14,571 nt of DNA from ASMP01 sp964617015 (lineage in GTDB: Archaea; Nanobdellota; Nanobdellia; Pacearchaeales; GW2011-AR1). The translations under genes and the position numbers were made by a program. The notes under the pieces are model-generated. The model ran no database searches. It was not told where the DNA came from and saw only the letters and a list, made by a program, of their open reading frames with translations. Positions 11,000-14,571 of this stretch are shown in pieces. Each line of letters starts with the position of its first letter. Positions within the stretch are counted from its first letter, which is position 1. The DNA lies in contig CAZTVG010000014.1 of NCBI GenBank assembly GCA_964617015.1, forward strand, positions 1-14,571. The letters run 5' to 3'.

Positions 11000-11722
11000 T
11001 TAAGCTTTTTCAATGCTCTTTGAAAGAAATGCAAGGTCTTTTTTCAAAACTTCGATGGCCTTTACGAAAAAATCCCCGGCACCCATCTGCCCGAAAGATT
11101 CAAGAGTTATCACCATTTCCTTCTTAGGATTGATTTCAGCTTTTTTACCTTTCCGATTGGCTATTCCCTCACAAACATCTGCAACTTCTCTTTTCTTATT
11201 ATCTGTTATTACAATTTTGTTTCCTTTTTCTTTTATTTCATTGCCATAACAAACTTCTTTTATCTCTTCATAGAATTCCTTGTCAAGAATTATTTCATTT
11301 ACGTTTCTGTAAAATAAAATTCCTGGAGAAAATCTGGCATGTTCTACTCCCTTCCCTGATTTTACGAAGGCTGTTAATTTAAGTTCTTGGTTTTTTGAAA
11401 GAATTGTGAGGGGCATGTTTTTATAAATAACTTCTGGTTTTCCTCTAATCTCTCCGGAATAAATTGTCCCTTCTTTTTTTACCTCGAGTTTCAGTTTTCC
11501 TGTTGATTTTTTGGTTACGCTTTTGTCTGTTTTTAAGGGCAAGAGACCTATTCTATGGGCAATGGTCTCATCATATAAAGGGGAATCATTTTTTGAAATT
11601 TCAACTTCGTCAACAGCCATAACAGGAATTTGATTAACATATCTTCTTATGGCATTTGCCAGAGTTTCATTTATTTCCGCTTCAAAAACAATCTGGTTGC
11701 CTGTTTTTTCTATTTTTTTCAT
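11000..11722 (-). CDS. rpoD: DNA-directed RNA polymerase subunit Rpo3 (RpoD)
   Basis: Rpo3 pairs with Rpo11 to form the assembly platform of the archaeal RNA polymerase (equivalent to eukaryotic Rpb3/Rpb11 and bacterial alpha dimer). The 240 residues show Ala-Asn-Ala-Ile-Arg-Arg (22-27), Asp-Glu-Thr-Ile-Ala-His-Arg-Ile-Gly-Leu-Leu-Pro-Leu (51-63), Val-Glu-His-Ala-Arg-Phe-Ser-Pro (126-133) and the C-terminal dimerisation segment Phe-Gly-Gln-Met (210-213). The domain that carries a four-cysteine iron-sulfur cluster in many archaea keeps only Cys158 and Cys184, so a cluster is unlikely. A TATA-like box at 11743-11752 indicates that rpoD has its own leaderless promoter in addition to any read-through from uS11, 117 bases upstream. 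Confidence 0.95.
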   Translation of the reverse strand: MKKIEKTGNQIVFEAEINETLANAIRRYVNQIPVMAVDEVEISKNDSPLYDETIAHRIGLLPLKTDKSVTKKSTGKLKLEVKKEGTIYSGEIRGKPEVIYKNMPLTILSKNQELKLTAFVKSGKGVEHARFSPGILFYRNVNEIILDKEFYEEIKEVCYGNEIKEKGNKIVITDNKKREVADVCEGIANRKGKKAEINPKKEMVITLESFGQMGAGDFFVKAIEVLKKDLAFLSKSIEKA

Positions 11723-11742
11723 GTTTTTGTTTTTAATAGTTA

Positions 11743-11752
11743 GTAAATTAAT
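11743..11752 (-). promoter_or_regulatory. TATA-like box for rpoD
   Basis: The minus strand reads ATTAATTTAC, centred about 25 bases before the rpoD ATG at 11722. A second candidate (GTTTAAAAAC, 11798-11807) lies further upstream and would give a leader of about 55 bases. Confidence 0.4.
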
Positions 11753-11839
11753 GAGATTTTTAGTTAACTATGTCCTGTAATTCAGATGAATGATCTGGTT
11801 TTTAAACATTAACATTTTATCACTCGGGCAATATTATTC

Positions 11840-12235
11840 TTATGGTCTTCTTCCACGTCTTCCCCCTTTCTTCTTTGGTCCTCCCCTCGGAAATCTTGTA
11901 GCGTTAAGTATATTTAAAATTTTGAAACCCTCTCTTGAAAGACTTTTTATTATTGCATTTGTTCCAGGTCCTGGTGCGGGATTTCTTGTTTTTGCCCTTA
12001 TTCTAAAATATAAAAAACCAACGCCAATCTCCTTGAGATTTTCAGCAACTCTTTTTGCAATAAACATCGCTATTGTGGGATTTGCTTTAAGTCTTCCGTG
12101 TTTTGTAACCATTCCCCCTGTAATTTTGGTCAGAGTTTTTCCAGACATATCTGTAACATGGACAAGGGTATTGTTGAAAGAAGTATAAATATTGACCACA
12201 GCCTCTGCTTTTTTCTTTTCTTGTTCATATTTCAT
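11840..12235 (-). CDS. rps11: Small-subunit ribosomal protein uS11
   Basis: A 131-residue protein of normal archaeal length. It has Val-Val-Asn-Ile-Tyr-Thr-Ser-Phe-Asn-Asn-Thr (13-23), Val-His-Val-Thr-Asp-Met-Ser-Gly (25-32), Pro-Ala-Pro-Gly-Pro-Gly-Thr (87-93) and the basic Arg-Arg-Gly-Arg-Arg-Pro end. It lies on the platform of the 30S subunit near the mRNA exit. Its start overlaps the stop of rps4 by four bases, in the conserved archaeal order uS13-uS4-uS11-rpoD. Confidence 0.97.
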   Translation of the reverse strand: MKYEQEKKKAEAVVNIYTSFNNTLVHVTDMSGKTLTKITGGMVTKHGRLKANPTIAMFIAKRVAENLKEIGVGFLYFRIRAKTRNPAPGPGTNAIIKSLSREGFKILNILNATRFPRGGPKKKGGRRGRRP

Positions 12236-12762
12236 TTTTTAGTCTCCTGTTGAATTTCTTTTCTCCAGTCTTCCTGTTTTTCCTTTTCTCTCTCTTTTTC
12301 CGCAGGCCTCTTTTTGATTTTTTTCTTTAAGGAAATTTTGTCCTCAAGCTCAACAGGAATTATATACGAGGGACTGTCAATTATATTTTTGTTTATCATG
12401 ACTTTTTTATGAACAATTAATTGTCTTGAGCTTTTTACAGTGGAGGCAAATTTCTTTTTTACCAAAATAGTCTGAAGCCGTCTTTTTAAATAATCTTCTT
12501 TATCCAGAGAGAGAACATCTGCAATAGAATTTACAATAAAACCCATTTTTTTCAGTCTGTCAAATAAAGCTTTTTGCTCACCAGCTTCCGCAGAAATCAA
12601 TTTTTTTGCTTTTTCTCTTATAGACTTAATATTGGCCTCTGCTTTCCATATTTCTTTTTTATTTTTAAGGCCAAACTCTTTTTTTATTTTCCCTTCTTCT
12701 TCAATTCTCTCTTTGTCAAAAGGTCTTTTCGGTTTTGAGTAACTTTTATGTTTTCTTTTCAT
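12232..12762 (-). CDS. rps4: Small-subunit ribosomal protein uS4
   Basis: A 176-residue archaeal-type uS4. The N-terminal region contains Ser-Lys-Pro-Lys-Arg-Pro-Phe (9-15), then a helical segment with Phe-Gly-Leu-Lys-Asn (30-34). The S4 RNA-binding domain (about 93-150) includes Arg-Arg-Leu-Gln-Thr (94-98), Ala-Arg-equivalent Ser-Ser-Arg-Gln-Leu-Ile-Val-His-Lys-Lys-Val (111-121) and a Pro-Ser-Tyr-Ile-Ile-Pro (130-135) strand. The C-terminus is a highly charged Lys/Glu-rich extension. It is an early 16S rRNA binder. A 49-base spacer separates it from uS13 and holds an AT-rich TATA-like stretch (12791-12803), so an internal promoter is possible. Confidence 0.96.
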   Translation of the reverse strand: MKRKHKSYSKPKRPFDKERIEEEGKIKKEFGLKNKKEIWKAEANIKSIREKAKKLISAEAGEQKALFDRLKKMGFIVNSIADVLSLDKEDYLKRRLQTILVKKKFASTVKSSRQLIVHKKVMINKNIIDSPSYIIPVELEDKISLKKKIKKRPAEKEREKEKQEDWRKEIQQETKK

Positions 12763-12811
12763 TTAAATGTTCTCTTTTCGGATGAAATGGAAATTTTATA
12801 TTTACTTTTCA

Positions 12812-13279
12812 TTATTTCCCTTTCCTTTTAATTCCCGCCCCTTTTCTTCTGTTTTTTCTGAAATTGCTCCTTGTCCTTTGTCCTCTTGTAGGAAGGCCTG
12901 CGGAATGTCTTATTCCTCTGTAGCTTCTAATTTTTTTCAGTCTTTTAATGTCAAACTCTGTCTGTAACTCAAGGTCTGTCCCTGAAAGATGTTTATCCTC
13001 TCCTGTCTGAAAATCATGCCTCCTGTTAATAATAAATGCTGGAACCTGGGGATTTTTTATGAATTCAGTTATTTTTTTTACTTCATCACTTGTTAAAGAA
13101 CCTATTTTCCTGTTTTTGTCAATCTTTAAAGTATTGCAGACCGCATTTGAAAGGCTCCATGAGACACCTTTTATTTTCTTTAATCCAGGATAAATTTTCA
13201 TTCCGCCTTCTATATCTTCTGAAATAATTCTTACGATTCTTTCTTCATATTTCTTTTCGTTTTCCTGTTTTTGTTCCAT
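12812..13279 (-). CDS. rps13: Small-subunit ribosomal protein uS13
   Basis: A 155-residue archaeal-type uS13. It has Arg-Ile-Ile-Ser-Glu-Asp-Ile-Glu-Gly (17-25), Gly-Leu-Lys-Lys-Ile-Lys-Gly-Val-Ser-Trp (33-42), the helix-two-turn-helix region with Ile-Gly-Ser-Leu-Thr (61-65), Ser-Tyr-Arg-Gly-Ile-Arg-His (117-123) and Gly-Leu-Pro-Thr-Arg-Gly-Gln-Arg-Thr (127-135) ahead of the basic tail that contacts tRNA. It starts one base after the stop of the DUF655 gene, so the uS13 cluster is joined to the eL21-rpoF-DUF655 cluster as one operon. Confidence 0.97.
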   Translation of the reverse strand: MEQKQENEKKYEERIVRIISEDIEGGMKIYPGLKKIKGVSWSLSNAVCNTLKIDKNRKIGSLTSDEVKKITEFIKNPQVPAFIINRRHDFQTGEDKHLSGTDLELQTEFDIKRLKKIRSYRGIRHSAGLPTRGQRTRSNFRKNRRKGAGIKRKGK

Positions 13280-13280
13280 A

Positions 13281-13817
13281 TTAATCTACAAACAGTTTGT
13301 ATCTTTCAAACGATATTAATTCCTGAAAAATCCTTTTTTCTATTGCTTTCTCAGGATCAGGAAGGTTTTGGATTCTTTTTTTTATATCCTTAAGACTCTC
13401 GAAAGGTTTTTCTCGCCTGTGTTTCAGGATTTCCCGCATATGTTTTTTTCCAAATCCTGGAAGAAGTTCTATCTGATGTATTCTTTTGTTTATTGCATCT
13501 GATTTGTTGAAAAATTCAATAAATTTCTTTTCTCTTTTTCCGATAATCTTTTTTATAAATTCCTGAAGCTGATTCTTTGCAGCTTCTGTAATTTTCTCTT
13601 TGTGAAGCCTGCCCAGAATATAATAAATTTTATCCCTCTTGCCTTCACCAATATAGACTCTTTCTCCTATCTTAAGGCTCTCACCACGCCTGGGAACAAG
13701 CTCTAAAAGAGTTAGATTAAGTTCTCCTATAGCCTGGGCTATAGGCATCATTTTTCTTTCCAAAGGATATCCGTTTGGTAAATATTCTAAGATTATTGCG
13801 TATTCTTCCTTTTCCAT
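13281..13817 (-). CDS. DUF655 helix-hairpin-helix protein
   Basis: A 178-residue conserved archaeal protein. The N-terminal half is a small beta-rich domain with Tyr-Ala-Ile-Ile-Leu-Glu-Tyr-Leu-Pro (6-14) and Ile-Gly-Glu-Arg-Val-Tyr-Ile-Gly (50-57). The C-terminal half carries a helix-hairpin-helix motif, Leu-Leu-Pro-Gly-Phe-Gly-Lys-Lys (118-125), followed by Pro-Phe-Glu-Ser-Leu-Lys-Asp-Ile (138-145), typical of nucleic-acid binding. The family sits next to eL21 and rpoF across archaea, which points to a role in ribosome, tRNA or transcription metabolism, but its activity is not established. It is five bases from rpoF and one base from uS13. Confidence 0.92.
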   Translation of the reverse strand: MEKEEYAIILEYLPNGYPLERKMMPIAQAIGELNLTLLELVPRRGESLKIGERVYIGEGKRDKIYYILGRLHKEKITEAAKNQLQEFIKKIIGKREKKFIEFFNKSDAINKRIHQIELLPGFGKKHMREILKHRREKPFESLKDIKKRIQNLPDPEKAIEKRIFQELISFERYKLFVD

Positions 13818-13822
13818 TTTCT

Positions 13823-14128
13823 TTATCTGAATTCCTCAATTGTTTCGAGTATCTTTTTTGTCTCATCTTCATTTAAACTTATATCAGTGAAAATCTTATT
13901 TAAACTTTCAGAGTTTTCAGGCATCAAATCAATTATTTTGACTATGTATTCCGACTTCATTTTTATTAAATCAAGTTCCTTAAGTTTTTCCCTAATTTCT
14001 CCGGCTTTTTCAGGCTTCATCTTTACAAACTTTTTTATAAATTTTCTGACCTCTACTTCGCTGTCTTTTTTGTCTCCGACATATTCAAGAGATTCTGTCA
14101 TGCTTAAATGTTTCCTGCTTATTATCAT
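13823..14128 (-). CDS. rpoF: RNA polymerase subunit Rpo4 (RpoF)
   Basis: Rpo4 forms the polymerase stalk with Rpo7 (the Rpb4/Rpb7 equivalent), acting in initiation, elongation and RNA contact. The 101 residues show a strand-forming N-terminus (contacting Rpo7), a first helix with Ser-Glu-Val-Glu-Val-Arg-Lys-Phe (23-30), then an HRDC-like helical bundle with Leu-Lys-Glu-Leu-Asp-Leu (48-53) and Val-Lys-Ile-Ile-Asp-Leu-Met-Pro (63-70). It is slightly short for the family. Its ATG overlaps the stop of eL21 by four bases, and the eL21-rpoF-DUF655 order is the conserved archaeal one, which supports the call despite low sequence conservation. Confidence 0.9.
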   Translation of the reverse strand: MIISRKHLSMTESLEYVGDKKDSEVEVRKFIKKFVKMKPEKAGEIREKLKELDLIKMKSEYIVKIIDLMPENSESLNKIFTDISLNEDETKKILETIEEFR

Positions 14129-14391
14129 TCTAATTCCTTAATTTTTATTTTTTTTAAATGGATTGGCTCAATTAAAAATTTTTTTTCTTTATTTTGATCT
14201 CTGAGGTTTATCATATAAGCCTTTCCTCTCCTGCCTTCCACCTTTCCTGTCCTTCCCTGGATCCTTACAGGAAAACTTGACTGAACTGAAGGTTCTCTGA
14301 CAATTGCCACAAAATCTCCCTTTTCCATCTCCTGAAAATACCTGCTCAATTGAATTTTTCCACGAGTTCTTACTTTCTTCTTTCCGGCCAT
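14125..14391 (-). CDS. rpl21e: Large-subunit ribosomal protein eL21
   Basis: An 88-residue archaeal/eukaryotic-type protein. It has Arg-Thr-Arg-Gly-Lys (8-12), Leu-Ser-Arg-Tyr-Phe-Gln (15-20), Lys-Gly-Asp-Phe-Val-Ala-Ile (24-30), Gly-Arg-Thr-Gly-Lys-Val (46-51) and Arg-Gly-Lys-Ala-Tyr (55-59), the expected SH3-like barrel signature. It is the first gene of the eL21-rpoF-DUF655-uS13-uS4-uS11 operon. A TATA-like box 25 bases before the ATG at 14391 gives a leaderless start. Confidence 0.95.
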   Translation of the reverse strand: MAGKKKVRTRGKIQLSRYFQEMEKGDFVAIVREPSVQSSFPVRIQGRTGKVEGRRGKAYMINLRDQNKEKKFLIEPIHLKKIKIKELE

Positions 14392-14410
14392 AATTTACTC
14401 AAATTCATCC

Positions 14411-14420
14411 TATTTAAAAA
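14411..14420 (-). promoter_or_regulatory. TATA-like box for the eL21-rpoF-DUF655-uS13-uS4-uS11 operon
   Basis: The minus strand reads TTTTTAAATA, centred about 25 bases before the eL21 ATG. Another AT-rich stretch (14427-14436) lies just upstream. Confidence 0.55.
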
Positions 14421-14441
14421 ACTATCTTTTATAAAGAAATT

Positions 14442-14571
14442 TTAATAGGCGGGAAAATCTCCCTGGGTTTTCTCGACGTTTGTAAAGCCCAAATCTCCTT
14501 TTTTTCTTGCTTCCTCCATGTTCTGGATTATTGCGTTAAACATTTTTTCTCCCCATACTCCTTTTCCACAG
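14442..14571 (-). CDS. C-terminal end of an unidentified protein (partial)
   Basis: On the minus strand a frame runs in from the right edge and stops at 14442-14444. The visible 42 residues contain Cys-Gly-Lys-Gly-Val-Trp-Gly-Glu-Lys-Met-Phe-Asn at the start, a helix rich in Glu/Arg/Lys (Asn-Met-Glu-Glu-Ala-Arg-Lys-Lys) and a Gly-Phe-Thr-Asn-Val-Glu-Lys-Thr-Gln tail ending Pro-Ala-Tyr. It looks like real coding sequence of a soluble protein. I do not recognise the family; in many archaea the gene before eL21 is pus10, but this tail does not obviously match it. It is separated by 50 bases and a promoter from eL21. Confidence 0.6.
   Translation of the reverse strand, partial: CGKGVWGEKMFNAIIQNMEEARKKGDLGFTNVEKTQGDFPAY

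Noticed and set aside
11783..11797. Short hairpin CAGAT-5-ATCTG between uS11 and rpoD
   Set aside because: A 5-base stem is weak, it is not followed by a T run on the transcribed strand, and no conserved regulator site is known here.
11790..12188. Plus-strand 132-residue frame opposite uS11
   Set aside because: It is antisense to a highly conserved ribosomal gene; the hydrophobic translation is a by-product of the complementary strand.
12767..12967. Plus-strand 66-residue frame over the uS13 3' end
   Set aside because: It is a shadow of the confident uS13 gene on the other strand, with no promoter or family features.
1..14571. CRISPR arrays, insertion sequences, rRNA genes, phage modules
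   Set aside because: No regularly spaced direct repeats, transposase genes with terminal repeats, rRNA sequence or phage structural genes were seen on either strand.

Overview
The window looks like an AT-rich archaeal contig, most likely from a small-genome DPANN lineage (Pacearchaeota/Woesearchaeota-like; this placement is inference). The archaeal assignment is firm. It carries archaeal RNA polymerase subunits Rpo3 (rpoD) and Rpo4 (rpoF), the archaeal/eukaryotic ribosomal proteins eL18 and eL21, DUF655, and a tRNA-Leu without encoded CCA. Many genes have a TATA-like box centred about 25 bases before the start codon, which indicates mostly leaderless transcription. A 100-base run of N (4083-4182) is a scaffold gap, so this is a draft assembly. 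No gene-free stretch exceeds 300 bases apart from what the gap may hide.

Left third (1-5211), accessory. It opens with the end of a membrane protein, a ribbon-helix-helix protein and a frameshifted gene. An unknown 94-residue protein follows, then a family of five small (about 90-98 residue) paralogs: one at 1009-1278 and four in a row at 2739-4048, all on the minus strand. They share a hydrophobic start, a Thr-Arg-Glu-like helix with Gly-Tyr-x-x-Trp, and a charged C-terminal helix. Between the first and the others lie a SpoIIE/RsbU-type protein phosphatase and methionine sulfoxide reductase B. Beyond the gap are a truncated membrane protein, an NADPH-dependent FMN reductase-like flavoprotein and a 34-residue zinc ribbon.

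Middle (5272-8883). A short MGMT-type DNA repair protein is followed by a cysteine-rich, membrane-anchored Kazal-like surface protein that overlaps a 45-residue two-helix membrane protein. A membrane protein and a CstA peptide/pyruvate-type transporter follow on the minus strand. A divergent gene encodes a serine-recombinase 'Recombinase' domain with an N-terminal zinc ribbon but no catalytic domain.

Right third (8905-14571), the translation/transcription core, all on the minus strand. In transcription order it reads: end of an unknown gene, eL21, rpoF, DUF655, uS13, uS4, uS11; then rpoD with its own TATA box; an unknown small gene; tRNA-Leu(CAA); and eL18, uL13, uS9, DUF4389 membrane protein. 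Tight spacing and 4-base ATGA overlaps indicate operons for ribosome and polymerase assembly.

The best candidates for something undescribed are the clustered small paralog family beside the orphan phosphatase and the catalytic-domain-less recombinase protein.
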